A stretch of 64,000 nucleotides of DNA from Halomonas sp. YLGW01. GTDB taxonomy: Bacteria; Pseudomonadota; Gammaproteobacteria; Pseudomonadales; Halomonadaceae. The notes beneath the pieces were generated by a model, which saw only the letters and a program-made list of their open reading frames with translations, was not told the DNA's origin and searched no databases. Shown here in pieces: positions 32,964 to 42,341 of this stretch (positions within the stretch are counted from its first letter, which is position 1; each line of letters begins with the position of its first letter). The translations under genes and the position numbers were made by a program. The stretch is from positions 1,736,001 to 1,800,000 of the forward strand of contig NZ_CP062005.1 of NCBI RefSeq assembly GCF_014840935.1, read 5' to 3'.

Positions 32964-33040
32964 CGGAGCGTGGCGCAGCTTGGTAGCGCGCTGCAATGGG
33001 GTTGCAGAGGTCGCTGGTTCGAATCCAGTCGCTCCGACCA
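32964..33040 (+). tRNA. tRNA-Pro (anticodon GGG)
   Basis: 77 nt including an encoded CCA end. The acceptor arms CGGAGCG and CGCTCCG pair perfectly; the anticodon stem CTGCA/TGCAG encloses the loop ATGGGGT, so the anticodon is GGG. The T arm has the invariant GGTTCGAATCC. It is followed by an intrinsic terminator and then a polysaccharide gene pair. Confidence 0.97.
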
Positions 33041-33049
33041 GAAACATGG

Positions 33050-33082
33050 AAAAGCCACTCGGCCTTGTCGAGTGGCTTTTTT
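33050..33082 (+). terminator. Terminator after tRNA-Pro
   Basis: A 12-bp stem (33050-33061 with 33069-33080) ends in a T-run to 33082; it begins 10 bp after the tRNA. Confidence 0.9.
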
Positions 33083-33198
33083 CGTTACCTCCATGTTCCA
33101 GCCCTCTTCTTTGCGCTATGCCCAGCGCTGAGTCAGCGATAACATAGCCTGCGGGACATTATAGACAGTAAAGAAACCACTCTAGACACAGAGGACTC

Positions 33199-34347
33199 AT
33201 GCGCACCCTTGTCATCGTCAGAAGCCTCAAGATGGGCGGCATGGAGCGAATGGCCATTACCCTTGCTGACGCACTTGCCGAAGCGGGCCATGACTCTCAC
33301 CTCGTGACCTGGCGCGACAGGGACCAGGTGCTCTTTCCCAGCCACCCCGAAGTCACCTGCCACGTTGTACCAATGCAACGATTGGTTCGTCTCACAGGCT
33401 TGGGGCTGCTCATTGAACTGGTTTCACGGCTAATACTTAACCCATTGATCCGTCGTTCGCACTTTGTATGGACGGGCTGGCTTGGCGGTTTTGTATTTCG
33501 TGCGTGGTTGAATCGTTTCGAGCGACGACACGGGCCTGTCGATCGAATCATATTCCGAGGTTTAGGTACCTTCGAAGGCATTTGGCGGTTTCGTGATGAT
33601 CGTGCACGGTTCGTGCTTGAGAATGGTTTCAATCTCAAAGGACCAAGCTGGAAACAACGCCTTTTATCCCGCTGCCTGCTCGACAAACGCCATCTGGTAG
33701 GTGTGTCAGAGGGCGTCGTGGCATCAGCTCATGCCTACTGCAAGCGCTATGGACTCAAGCCATTATCACTGCAGAAGATCATCAACGCCTGCCCGGTCCA
33801 ACGAATCCAGTCGCTGATGCTCAAGGAAGATCCCGAGATTCCATCTGAGCCTTTCCTACTCAATGTCGCTCGACTCGTACCGCAGAAGGATCATGACCTG
33901 CTACTGGAGGCATATGCACAGATAAAGCCAAAAGAGCGGCTAGTCATCATAGGAGAGGGACGCCTGAAAGAAGAGCTTCAAACCAAGGCAGAAATGCTGG
34001 GGATTGCCGACCGCGTCACTTTTGCTGGCTCACGCAAGAACCCTTACCCATGGATGCGCAAAGCGCGCATGTTTGTGCTGAGCTCGAGAGTAGAAGGTAT
34101 GGGCATCGTTCTCAGCGAAGCCCTAGCATGCGGCACGCCTGTCATATCAGTAGACTGCCCTGGCGGTATTCGCGAAATTCTCAAAGGCGAGTTGGAAATT
34201 GGCATCGCCGAACATAGTGCCGATGGTCTTGCGAGGAAGATGAGGGAATTGCTTGCACAGGACGGCTACAGCATCAAGCTTGAGTGGCTGCAGGACTTCT
34301 CTGAGGAGGCAATGGTAGCTCGATACTTGAGTCCGCCTCCGGGCTAA
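33199..34347 (+). CDS. Glycosyltransferase, GT4-like
   Basis: 382 residues with two Rossmann-like halves. The N-terminus (SLKMGGMERMAITLADALAEAGH) and the C-terminal donor-binding region (NVARLVPQKDHDLLLEAY, VIIGEGRLKEEL, SSRVEGMGIVLSEALACGTPVIS) are those of GT4 enzymes, with the E-x7-E pair in the last string. It should transfer a sugar to a lipopolysaccharide or exopolysaccharide precursor at the inner face of the membrane. AGAGGA precedes the ATG. A+T content is higher than in the flanking housekeeping genes. The O-antigen-ligase-like gene follows after 91 bp. Confidence 0.88.
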   Translation: MRTLVIVRSLKMGGMERMAITLADALAEAGHDSHLVTWRDRDQVLFPSHPEVTCHVVPMQRLVRLTGLGLLIELVSRLILNPLIRRSHFVWTGWLGGFVFRAWLNRFERRHGPVDRIIFRGLGTFEGIWRFRDDRARFVLENGFNLKGPSWKQRLLSRCLLDKRHLVGVSEGVVASAHAYCKRYGLKPLSLQKIINACPVQRIQSLMLKEDPEIPSEPFLLNVARLVPQKDHDLLLEAYAQIKPKERLVIIGEGRLKEELQTKAEMLGIADRVTFAGSRKNPYPWMRKARMFVLSSRVEGMGIVLSEALACGTPVISVDCPGGIREILKGELEIGIAEHSADGLARKMRELLAQDGYSIKLEWLQDFSEEAMVARYLSPPPG

Positions 34348-34352
34348 GAAAG

Positions 34353-34383
34353 ATGCTATTATTCATCAGGTTAATAATAGCAT
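34353..34383. repeat. A+T-rich hairpin between glycosyltransferase and ligase genes
   Basis: A perfect 11-bp inverted repeat (34353-34363 with 34373-34383) with a 9-nt loop, 5 bp after the glycosyltransferase stop. It lacks a T-run; it may stabilise the mRNA end or be a protein site. Confidence 0.5.
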
Positions 34384-34438
34384 TCTAGGCATTCTCAACT
34401 CTGGGCTTCATCACTTCCTCGCAACTGGAACTTGTGTC

Positions 34439-35809
34439 ATGTTCATGAATATTTGGCGACTGGATCAACAAGAGTCATTCTGGAAGTCACCTAAGCCCGT
34501 ATGGATGTTGGGCGTCATCTGCCTTTACCTCTATGGTTTTTTTCGTCTTTTATTTCCTGATATAGGTCAGGATGCAGGCACCTTGATGGGAGTCTTGGGG
34601 CTGATTTTGGTCCTGGCATGTGGCAAGACACTTCGTAGCACGGGGCCGCTTTGGCTCTTGCTCGCCGCAGTATTCGTGCAACTGCTTACCTGGTGTTTAG
34701 GCTATGTACACCATCCCAGCTGGATACCAGACAATCCGCAACTCGACCGCATGGGAAAATGGTTCCTGTTCATCGGTGTTGCCTGGTGGCTAGGAGGAAG
34801 CACTCGACGCACCTTATGGCTCTGGGGATTAGCCATGCTGGGGCTGATTCTTACAACACTGACCAGTGATGTGGGTATCCTTCATTGGCAGAAAGGCCTG
34901 GAAGGTCGCCGGGTAGATTTCGGTATCCACAATGCTCAGCATGGTGCAATGTACTTCGGAACGGCCCTGCTCGGCTTGCTGGCTTTCAGTCGACGAATGC
35001 TCCAAGCAGGTGCATGGTCCACATTGCGTCGTATCGCCTGGGCCCTGGCACTCACGATTTGTGTCACCGGCGTCATTATCACCCAGACTCGGGCTATCTG
35101 GCTCGCACTGTTAATAGCGCTACCTGCCATGGCCATCATCCCATTGATTGCTAGCAACTCCATGTTCCGACAGCCAGCTAGCAGAAAAAGAAAGATGCCG
35201 CTTGTTTTAAGTGGCATTTCTTCAATAATTCTAGTGATCTTTTTGGGGAATATCTTCCATGGAACCATTGAGCGGCGATTGGGCGCTGAAAACCAAGTAA
35301 TCACCAACCTGATCGCCGGAAAGATAGATGCAGTCGACCCCAACTCCAGCATCGGGAATCGAGTCTACACCTGGATTGCCGCCAGCGAATGGATAGCCGA
35401 GCGTCCGATAGTAGGCTGGGGTGGTAATGGTCGCAACTTGGCGGTCCAAGAAACAGACTGGCTGCCAGAAAACACTAAAGAACGCTATGGCCATCTGCAT
35501 AACACTTTCCTGGAAATACTTGTGGCCTATGGCGCCCTGGGGGTGCTAGTAGTCGCGACGCTCGCCTGCTGGATTGGTCGTGGCACTTGGCTGGCGTGGA
35601 AAGCAGGTGAACTCCCTGGCGACATGGCCTTGTTTGGGGCCAGCTTTTTCGCCTTCTGGATCACCGTCAACCAGTTCGAGGCCTATCTCTCATTCTCATC
35701 CGGTGTATATGTACACAATCTGATAGTAGGTGGACTGGTGACTCATATCTGGCGCTGGAGAGTAATAAAAGATCAACCCTCATCATGCGACACCATCACC
35801 CGGGCCTAG
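34439..35809 (+). CDS. O-antigen ligase-like polymerase/ligase membrane protein
   Basis: 456 residues, about 11 hydrophobic segments and one large periplasmic loop between about 260 and 345 (NIFHGTIERRLGAENQ to GHLHNTFLEILVAYGALGVL). This layout and the H-N-T-F-L-E string with upstream GWGGNGRN are typical of the WaaL/Wzy_C family, which joins O-antigen or other glycans to lipid A-core in the periplasm. The start is the ATG at 34439 or 34445; neither has a good ribosome binding site. Base composition is A+T-richer than the surroundings. Confidence 0.82.
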   Translation: MFMNIWRLDQQESFWKSPKPVWMLGVICLYLYGFFRLLFPDIGQDAGTLMGVLGLILVLACGKTLRSTGPLWLLLAAVFVQLLTWCLGYVHHPSWIPDNPQLDRMGKWFLFIGVAWWLGGSTRRTLWLWGLAMLGLILTTLTSDVGILHWQKGLEGRRVDFGIHNAQHGAMYFGTALLGLLAFSRRMLQAGAWSTLRRIAWALALTICVTGVIITQTRAIWLALLIALPAMAIIPLIASNSMFRQPASRKRKMPLVLSGISSIILVIFLGNIFHGTIERRLGAENQVITNLIAGKIDAVDPNSSIGNRVYTWIAASEWIAERPIVGWGGNGRNLAVQETDWLPENTKERYGHLHNTFLEILVAYGALGVLVVATLACWIGRGTWLAWKAGELPGDMALFGASFFAFWITVNQFEAYLSFSSGVYVHNLIVGGLVTHIWRWRVIKDQPSSCDTITRA

Positions 35810-35826
35810 TCTAATTGAGACCGCCG

Positions 35827-35940
35827 TCATTTGAGCCTCATTTTCTGCTCTCCATCAGTCGACACATGCCACTTGGTGCCCCAGTATTCAGAAGGGATAG
35901 CACGTACAATCTGACTGGCCAGCACTTGCTTCATACTCAT
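35827..35940 (-). CDS. Possible 37-residue protein of unknown function
   Basis: A short frame (MSMKQVLASQIVRAIPSEYW...) with protein-like composition but no clear ribosome binding site. In the same 232-bp gap (35810-36041) another frame also looks partly protein-like, so this may be the remains of a decayed gene. No family recognised. Confidence 0.2.
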   Translation of the reverse strand: MSMKQVLASQIVRAIPSEYWGTKWHVSTDGEQKMRLK

Positions 35941-36041
35941 AGAATCGGCGGCCGATCACCGTATGATCATCCCAGAGAATGAAGCCCGAACGCTTCCCCC
36001 CGCCGGGCGTTCGCTTCTGGAGATATTGAGCCGCTTCGGCA

Positions 36042-36944
36042 CTATTCGTTATTGCCCCAGTGCTCCAACAGCAGATCAATAAACAATTGTGCGGTGCTGG
36101 AGATGCTGTGAGTACTGCTGCGCACCAGCCCAATGGTGCGCTGAATGCGGGGCTCAGGGAGCTCCCGGGAGCAAAGCGAGTCGTGGTCCGGTCCCGGCAT
36201 CGTCATGCGCGGCAAGATCGCAACACCAAGCCCCGATTCCACCAGGCCTAGTGAGGTGGAAAGGTGTTGGACCTCGTAGAAGCTGTTCAGGCGGATGCCT
36301 TCTGCTGACAGGGTGTTATCCAGCAGGGCGCGGTTGCCGCTGTCTCGGCTGACCGTGATCAGGCGCACTTGCTCGAGGTCGGTCCACTCGATCTGTTCCT
36401 TCACCGCAAGCGGATGGTCGGAGCGCAGCGCCAGCACGAAAGGGTCTCGCAACAATGGCGTGAAGGAAATCTCGGGACTCTGGGCGCTGAACATGTTGAT
36501 GCCGAAGTCCGCTTCGCCACTGATCACACGCTCCAATCCCTCCTTGGCGCTGACATCCAGGATGCGGATGCGGATACCCGGCCAGGCCTCGCTGAACACC
36601 CGGATCACACTGGGCAAAAAGTAGAAAGCCGCCGTCGGCAAACAGGCGATGGTCACCGTGCCTTTCTGATGCGTGGCCAGTTCTCGAATGCCCAGGATCG
36701 ACGACTCGTATTCCTCGATCATGCGCCGCGCCCTGGGCAGGAAGTCCTGCCCGATGGGGGTCAGGCGGGTACGCCGCGTGGTCCGCTCGAGAAGCTCCAC
36801 CTCCAGCAGTTCCTCCAGCTTCTGGATGCGGCGGGACAACGCCGGCTGTGAGATATGCAACCGCTGGGCGGCGGCGTTGAAGGAGCCGAGCTCGGCGACC
36901 TGAATGAAGGCCTGGAGATCCATGAATTCCAGTCGATGCAGCAT
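36042..36944 (-). CDS. LysR-family transcriptional regulator
   Basis: 300 residues from the ATG at 36944 (MLHRLEFMDLQAF); starts at 36977 and 36923 are also in frame. N-terminal winged HTH (NAAAQRLHISQPALSRRIQKLE) and a LysR effector domain. It is divergent from the PrpF-family isomerase and the tripartite tricarboxylate transporter, and is the likely activator of that operon in response to its substrate. The 153-bp divergent gap is A+T-rich, as expected for LysR sites. Confidence 0.9.
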   Translation of the reverse strand: MLHRLEFMDLQAFIQVAELGSFNAAAQRLHISQPALSRRIQKLEELLEVELLERTTRRTRLTPIGQDFLPRARRMIEEYESSILGIRELATHQKGTVTIACLPTAAFYFLPSVIRVFSEAWPGIRIRILDVSAKEGLERVISGEADFGINMFSAQSPEISFTPLLRDPFVLALRSDHPLAVKEQIEWTDLEQVRLITVSRDSGNRALLDNTLSAEGIRLNSFYEVQHLSTSLGLVESGLGVAILPRMTMPGPDHDSLCSRELPEPRIQRTIGLVRSSTHSISSTAQLFIDLLLEHWGNNE

Positions 36945-37097
36945 GGAAGCACTCTTGCATGAAGTGACATTGAACAATAACTAGAACACATTAATCCTTT
37001 TTACACATATATACTCACATTTATTTGCATTTGAAGCATCAAAAGGCCGGTGACATCCTCAAATCACGACTTCTCACCCCGACGTGGTTTGACGACG

Positions 37098-38225
37098 ATG
37101 ATAAACAGCATTCCCTGCATGATCATGCGTGGCGGCACCTCTCGAGGCCCCTTCCTGCGCATGAGTGACCTTCCAGACGATCAGCAGGCGCAGGCCGACA
37201 TCCTCCTGAGCCTGATGGGCTCGGGCCATGCCTTGCAGATCGATGGCATCGGCGGCGGCGACCCCCTGACCAGCAAGGTCGCGATTGTCGAACGCTCGGC
37301 CGACACCAATGCCGACGTCGACTACCTGTTCGCTCAGGTCGATGTGCTCAACCGGCGTGTCGATTTCAACCCCAATTGCGGCAACATGTTATCGGCGGTC
37401 GGTCCCTATGCCATCGAGACAGGGCTAGTGGAGCCACAGGACGGCACGACCGTGGTACGGGTGCGAAACCTCAATACCCAGCGCTTCATCGAGTGTCACG
37501 TCCCGACGCCCAACCGCCAAGTGGCTTACGAAGGAGACACGCATATCAGCGGCGTCCCGGGGCATGCCGCCGGCATTCAGCTCAGTTTTCTGGATATCAT
37601 CGGCACCAAGACCGGCGCCCTGCTACCGACCGGCTCCGCTTGCGACAGCATCCAGGGCATCGATGTCACCTGTCTCGACGCCGCCACGCCGATCATCATG
37701 ATCGACGCCGCCGATCTGGGGATCAAGGGGGATGAATCGCCCGCCGACCTGGATGCCAGTGACGGCCTGCTAACGCGTCTCGAGAGCATCCGCCGTGAGG
37801 CCGGTGAGCGCATGGGGCTTGGCGATGTGAGCCAGAGCGTGTTGCCCAAACCCGTGCTGGTCTCCCCCGCACAAGACAGCGGAAGCACCCTGTGCACGCG
37901 CTATTTCGTTCCGCATCGCTGCCACAAGGCCATCGCCGTGACCGGCGCCATCGCCGTGGCCTCTGCCATCAGCGTTCCCGGGACCATCGCTCATCGCCTC
38001 ACCGTCGCGAACGCTCGCCTGAAGGAAGGCGAGCGACTGCCCCGCGTCAGGCTTGAGCACCCCTCCGGCTTCATCGATCTCGATGTCGAGCACCGCCACC
38101 AGGATCAGCAGGATATCGCGCGCGTCTCGCTGATCCGAACCGCGCGCAAGATCATGAGTGGAAACCTGTTCTACTCCCTACCTCCGTCCCCTGACGACCA
38201 ACAACTGACGGCCAAGGCCGGATAA
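37098..38225 (+). CDS. PrpF-family isomerase, 4-oxalomesaconate tautomerase-like
   Basis: 375 residues from the ATG at 37098 (MINSIPCMIMRGGTSRG); an ATG at 37050 is in frame but upstream of the family start. PrpF proteins have two diaminopimelate-epimerase-like halves; here CMIMRGGTSRGPF and FNPNCGNMLSAVGPYAIE mark the first, and TGAIAVASAISVPGTIA the second. The closest match I recognise is the GalD type (4-oxalomesaconate keto-enol tautomerase of gallate breakdown), but aconitate isomerases share the fold. Its operon partner, a tricarboxylate-type transporter, favours an unsaturated tricarboxylate substrate (inference). Confidence 0.85.
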   Translation: MINSIPCMIMRGGTSRGPFLRMSDLPDDQQAQADILLSLMGSGHALQIDGIGGGDPLTSKVAIVERSADTNADVDYLFAQVDVLNRRVDFNPNCGNMLSAVGPYAIETGLVEPQDGTTVVRVRNLNTQRFIECHVPTPNRQVAYEGDTHISGVPGHAAGIQLSFLDIIGTKTGALLPTGSACDSIQGIDVTCLDAATPIIMIDAADLGIKGDESPADLDASDGLLTRLESIRREAGERMGLGDVSQSVLPKPVLVSPAQDSGSTLCTRYFVPHRCHKAIAVTGAIAVASAISVPGTIAHRLTVANARLKEGERLPRVRLEHPSGFIDLDVEHRHQDQQDIARVSLIRTARKIMSGNLFYSLPPSPDDQQLTAKAG

Positions 38226-38283
38226 ACTGGCCGGCATGCTGGGCTCTTGACCCAACCACCATAAAAAAACCAGGAGAAACGCC

Positions 38284-39408
38284 ATGAAGACACGCCAATA
38301 CACTCAGGTATCTCGGCCTCTGGCAAGGCTCAAGAAGACCGCCCTGCTCGGCCTGGCCATCGCCGGCCTCGGCCTGACCACCCTCTCCGCCAGCCAAGCA
38401 CAGGAGGTGGAAGTACCAGGCAACATCAAGTGGACCATTCCCTTCGGCGTGGGCGGCGGTACCGACGTCTGGGCGCGGTTCTTTTCTCCCTGGCTCAGCG
38501 ATAACCTGCCGGGCGAACCGACCATCATGATCGACAACGTACCCGGCGGTGGATCGATCAATGGCGCCAACCTGTTCGCGGTTCGTGCACGCAAGGACGG
38601 CAGCCACTGGCTCGGCACCTCGGCGTCCACCCAATACCCCGCCATGCTGGATGATCCCCGGGTCCGCTACGACTACAGCGACTGGTCACCGATTCTCGCC
38701 ACCCCCACCGGCGGCGTGGTCTATGCCCAGCCGAGTCTAGGCGAGACGGCTGATGAAGCCCTCGATAGCCTGACCTCTCAACCGGTCAAGCTCGCCGCCC
38801 AGAACCCGACCGGGCTCGAGCTTCCGGTTCTGATCGCCCTGGACATGCTGGGCGCCGATGTTCAGGCCGTGTTTGGCATGCGCAGTCGTGGTGAGGGCCG
38901 CCTGGCCTTCGAGCGGGGCGAGGCCGATATCGACTTCCAAACCACCTCAGCCTACCTCAGCAACGTGACCCCGCTGGTGGAAGCCGGTAAAGCCGTCCCG
39001 CTCTTCTCTCTCGGCGTCCTCAACGAGGCCGGTGAGATCGTGCGTGACCCCACCTTCCCGGAGCTGCCGACCTTCATCGAGGTTCACGAGGCGCGCATGG
39101 GCGAAGCACCGTCAGGCGAGGCCTATGCTGCCTTCCGCAAGTTCTTCGCCTCCGGCTACTCCCTGCAGAAGCTGATCATGGTGCCCAAGGAAACGCCGGC
39201 CGACCTGCTCGAGACCTATCGTCAGGCGGCCCGTGACTTCGTCGCCACCGACGCCTTCAAGGAAGCAGCCGCCGCCCAGCTTGGCCCCTATACGCCCGTC
39301 ATCGGGGAAACCGTGCAGCGCCACCTAGACGATGCCATGGCCATCGACGAGGCCACTCGCGAATGGCTGGCCGAGTGGCTGGAAACGGAGCACGGCGCCA
39401 AGATCTGA
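38284..39408 (+). CDS. Tripartite tricarboxylate transporter substrate-binding protein (TctC/Bug family)
   Basis: 374 residues with an N-terminal signal peptide ending near residue 40 (LSASQAQ). The Bug-family landmarks are IPFGVGGGTDVWARFF and IDNVPGGGSINGANLF. It captures a carboxylate in the periplasm and hands it to the TctAB membrane part encoded next. AGGAG lies 7 nt before the ATG. It sits 58 bp after the PrpF gene and 74 bp before the membrane component, in one operon. Confidence 0.92.
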   Translation: MKTRQYTQVSRPLARLKKTALLGLAIAGLGLTTLSASQAQEVEVPGNIKWTIPFGVGGGTDVWARFFSPWLSDNLPGEPTIMIDNVPGGGSINGANLFAVRARKDGSHWLGTSASTQYPAMLDDPRVRYDYSDWSPILATPTGGVVYAQPSLGETADEALDSLTSQPVKLAAQNPTGLELPVLIALDMLGADVQAVFGMRSRGEGRLAFERGEADIDFQTTSAYLSNVTPLVEAGKAVPLFSLGVLNEAGEIVRDPTFPELPTFIEVHEARMGEAPSGEAYAAFRKFFASGYSLQKLIMVPKETPADLLETYRQAARDFVATDAFKEAAAAQLGPYTPVIGETVQRHLDDAMAIDEATREWLAEWLETEHGAKI

Positions 39409-39482
39409 CGCGACACGCCGTCGCCTGTTCACGCCAAGGCGACGGCGGGCTCCTCCCCTACACAACATAAGAGCCATACGCC

Positions 39483-41432
39483 ATGCTCGATATCCTTCTC
39501 TCAAGCCTCGGGCAGCTCTTCACGCTGTCTCACCTGATGTTCATGGTTCTCGGGGTGCTGGTCGGCCTCGTCGTCGGCATCATCCCAGGGCTCGGGGGCA
39601 TCGCCGGCATGTCCCTGCTGCTGCCCTTCCTCTACGGCATGGACCCCACCGTTGCCCTGGGCATGCTCATGGGGCTGGTCGCGGTGATACCCACCGGTGA
39701 CACCTTTGCATCGGTCCTGCTGGGCATCCCCGGCTCCAGTGCCTCTCAGGCAACGGTGATCGATGGCTTCTCGCTGGCCAAGCGCGGCCAGGCGGCTCGT
39801 GCACTCTCAAGCGCCTTCCTGTCCTCGATGATCGGCGGCCTGATCGGCGCCGTGGTGTTGACCGGCTTCATCCTGATCGCACGCCCCCTGGTGCTGTCCT
39901 TTTCCTCATCTGAGCTGTTCATGCTGACGCTGCTCGGCCTGTCCATGGTCGCCGTGCTGTCGGGACGCGATCTGTTCAAGGGGCTAGCGGCCTGCGGCCT
40001 CGGCCTGCTGGTGGGAGCCATCGGCATGGCGCCGGCCACCGGCGAATTCCGCATGAATTTCGGCCTCGACTATCTCTACGACGGCCTTCCGCTGGTGGTC
40101 GTCGGCCTGGGCATCTTCGCCCTGCCCGAAATCATCGACCTGCTGGTCAAGCGCGGCGCCATCGCCGAGGAACCCTGCCAATTGGGTGAAGGTTGGCGTA
40201 GCGGCATCCAGGACGTCGGCAAGCAACGCGGCCTGGTCGCGCGGTGTGCCGGCATCGGCAGCCTGGTCGGCACGATTCCGGGGCTCGCCGGGTCGGTGGT
40301 CGACTGGCTGACCTATGGACACGCCGTGCACAGTGCCAAGGACAAGAGCCAGTTCGGCAAGGGGGATATCAGAGGCGTCATTGCACCGGAATCCGCCAAC
40401 AACGCCTGTGCGTGTGGCGCCATGGTCCCGACCCTGCTGTTCGGTGTACCGGGATCCGGCACCGCCGCCGTCTTCCTCGGCGGGCTGTTGTTGCTTGGCC
40501 TCCAGCCGGGTGTCGGCATGATCGAGACCCATCTGGATCTGACCTACACGATCATCTGGTCGCTGGCCCTGGCCAACATCCTGGGTGCCGCCCTGTGCCT
40601 GATGCTCGCGCGTCCGGTGGCCAGTCTGACGCGAGTGCCCTTCGCCATCCTGGCGCCCCTGATCACCGTGCTGATCATGTTTGCCGCCTTTCAGGCCACC
40701 CGTGCCACCGGCGACCTGATCGCCCTTGGGGCGGTCGGCGTGCTGGGCGTGCTGTTCAAGCAGGCCAACTGGTCGCGCCCGGCCTTCCTGATCGGCTTCG
40801 TGCTGGCTCCGGGTGCGGAGGGTTATTTCTATCAGGCGGTTCAGTTCCAGGGCACCGATGCCTTCATGCGCCCGGGCGTCATCATCATCGGCGCGATGAT
40901 CTTCGCCGCCATGTTCATTCCGATGCTCAAAGCCTTCCTGCTCAAGCGTCGCGCGCTGGCGGCGAGCGATACGGAGACTGCGGAGCCGGTCACTCCCCCC
41001 ACCCTCGGCGTCATTGATATGGTGCTGTTTGCCCTGCTGATCGGCATCGCCGTGGTCGGCTGGATGGACATCTCGGACCTGACGACGCTTGGCGGCATCA
41101 TGCCTCGGCTGGCGATCGCCATTCTCGGCATCTCCTGCCTGCTCGAGATCCTGCGCTGCACGCTGAAACGGCCGCAATGGCAGCATCAGGCGATGCGTCG
41201 GGAAAGCCTGTGGCTCGTGGGTTTCTTCGGCCTGGTGGGCACCATGGTATATGTCGGCTTCATCACCGCGGCGACGATTTTCTGTCTGGTCTTTCTGCTG
41301 CTGGTTGCCCGCACCAAGCCTTGGGTAGCCGCCGGCATGTCATTGGGTGTCACCGTCTTCTTGGTAGCGATGGCCGAGTTCCTGACGCTGACCTACCCCG
41401 GTGGCTTGATGGATCCCCTGCTCTTCGGCTGA
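39483..41432 (+). CDS. Fused TctA-TctB membrane component of a tripartite tricarboxylate transporter
   Basis: 649 residues; TctA alone is about 500. Residues 1-500 are a full TctA (VGIIPGLGGIAGMSLLLPF, IPTGDTFASVLLGIPGSSAS, and the second-half APESANNACACGAMVPTLLFGVPGSG). After a short polar linker near 505 (DTETAEPVTPP) a four-helix domain of about 140 residues looks like TctB, normally a separate protein. The transporter should import a carboxylate using the ion gradient. A terminator follows. Confidence 0.9.
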   Translation: MLDILLSSLGQLFTLSHLMFMVLGVLVGLVVGIIPGLGGIAGMSLLLPFLYGMDPTVALGMLMGLVAVIPTGDTFASVLLGIPGSSASQATVIDGFSLAKRGQAARALSSAFLSSMIGGLIGAVVLTGFILIARPLVLSFSSSELFMLTLLGLSMVAVLSGRDLFKGLAACGLGLLVGAIGMAPATGEFRMNFGLDYLYDGLPLVVVGLGIFALPEIIDLLVKRGAIAEEPCQLGEGWRSGIQDVGKQRGLVARCAGIGSLVGTIPGLAGSVVDWLTYGHAVHSAKDKSQFGKGDIRGVIAPESANNACACGAMVPTLLFGVPGSGTAAVFLGGLLLLGLQPGVGMIETHLDLTYTIIWSLALANILGAALCLMLARPVASLTRVPFAILAPLITVLIMFAAFQATRATGDLIALGAVGVLGVLFKQANWSRPAFLIGFVLAPGAEGYFYQAVQFQGTDAFMRPGVIIIGAMIFAAMFIPMLKAFLLKRRALAASDTETAEPVTPPTLGVIDMVLFALLIGIAVVGWMDISDLTTLGGIMPRLAIAILGISCLLEILRCTLKRPQWQHQAMRRESLWLVGFFGLVGTMVYVGFITAATIFCLVFLLLVARTKPWVAAGMSLGVTVFLVAMAEFLTLTYPGGLMDPLLFG

Positions 41433-41451
41433 TGGCGCGATTCATCAATAG

Positions 41452-41499
41452 CAAAGCCCCGGACCGGTGTCATGACAGGACACCGGCTCGGGGCTTTTT
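41452..41499 (+). terminator. Terminator after the TctAB gene
   Basis: A long hairpin, about 18 paired bases (AAAGCCCC at 41453-41460 with GGGGCTTT ending near 41497), ends in a T-run. Confidence 0.85.
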
Positions 41500-41541
41500 G
41501 GTTCAGGGGCTTACTGGCCTACGGATCGATCCGAGCGGCCG

Positions 41542-41570
41542 TTGCTTACATATGAAATTACATATATTTT
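41542..41570 (+). promoter_or_regulatory. arsH-acr3 promoter with a probable ArsR operator
   Basis: A -35 element TTGCTT (41542-41547) and a -10 element TATTTT (41565-41570) are 17 bp apart. The spacer holds an inverted repeat, ATATG at 41550-41554 and CATAT at 41561-41565. The same motif (consensus A-Y-ATATG-N3-TT-M-CATATAT) occurs in front of gap at 47959-47978, the other end of the ars island. Confidence 0.75.
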
Positions 41571-41605
41571 GATTGTCATATCATTCATCACTCCCGGGTT
41601 TCCCC

Positions 41606-42328
41606 ATGCCCCCACTCCAGGATCTCCCCAACCTCGACACCGACCAGTTCCACGCGCCTTCGCCAAATGACCTGAACGAGCCCGGCGGTGGCTCCGCTCA
41701 TCCCCCACGCATCTTGCTGCTCTACGGATCCCTGCGGTCACGCAGCTTCAGTCGCCTGCTGGTAGAGGAAGCCGCTCGGCTGCTTGAAGCCATGGGCGCC
41801 GAGACGCGCATCTTCGATCCCCGTGGCCTGCCGCTACCCGATGCCGAAGAGGCCAGTCATCCCAAGGTCGCCGAGCTGCGCACGCTGGCCGAATGGGCCG
41901 AGGGCATGGTGTGGTGCTCACCGGAGCGGCACGGGGCCATGACCGGCATCATGAAGGCGCAGATCGACTGGATTCCCCTCTCGCTGGGAGCCGTGCGCCC
42001 CACCCAGGGAAAGACCCTGGCGGTGATGCAGGTCTGTGGCGGATCCCAATCGTTCAATACCGCGAACCAGCTGCGAGTGCTGGGCCGCTGGATGCGCATG
42101 CTGACCACCCCCAACCAGTCCTCGGTCCCCAAGGCCTTCATGGAGTTCGATGACCAGGACCGGATGAAGCCCTCTTCCTTCTACGATCGTGTCGTCGATG
42201 TCATGGAGGAGCTGGTGAAATTCACCTGGCTGACCCGTGGTCGTGCCGACTACCTCACCGATCGCTATTCCGAGCGCAAGGAGAGTGCCGAGCAGCTCTC
42301 GGCGCGCGTCAATCAGCGGGCCATTTGA
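41606..42328 (+). CDS. arsH: Arsenical resistance flavoprotein ArsH
   Basis: 240 residues from the ATG at 41606; the open frame further upstream has only a TTG. The flavodoxin-like fold has the FMN loop [12 protein letters not shown] and the core [22 protein letters not shown] typical of ArsH. ArsH is an NADPH-dependent flavoprotein that oxidises trivalent organoarsenicals and may protect against oxidative stress. It leads an operon with acr3, 13 bp downstream. Confidence 0.95.
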   Translation: MPPLQDLPNLDTDQFHAPSPNDLNEPGGGSAHPPRILLLYGSLRSRSFSRLLVEEAARLLEAMGAETRIFDPRGLPLPDAEEASHPKVAELRTLAEWAEGMVWCSPERHGAMTGIMKAQIDWIPLSLGAVRPTQGKTLAVMQVCGGSQSFNTANQLRVLGRWMRMLTTPNQSSVPKAFMEFDDQDRMKPSSFYDRVVDVMEELVKFTWLTRGRADYLTDRYSERKESAEQLSARVNQRAI

Positions 42329-42341
42329 GAGGAGCCAAAGG

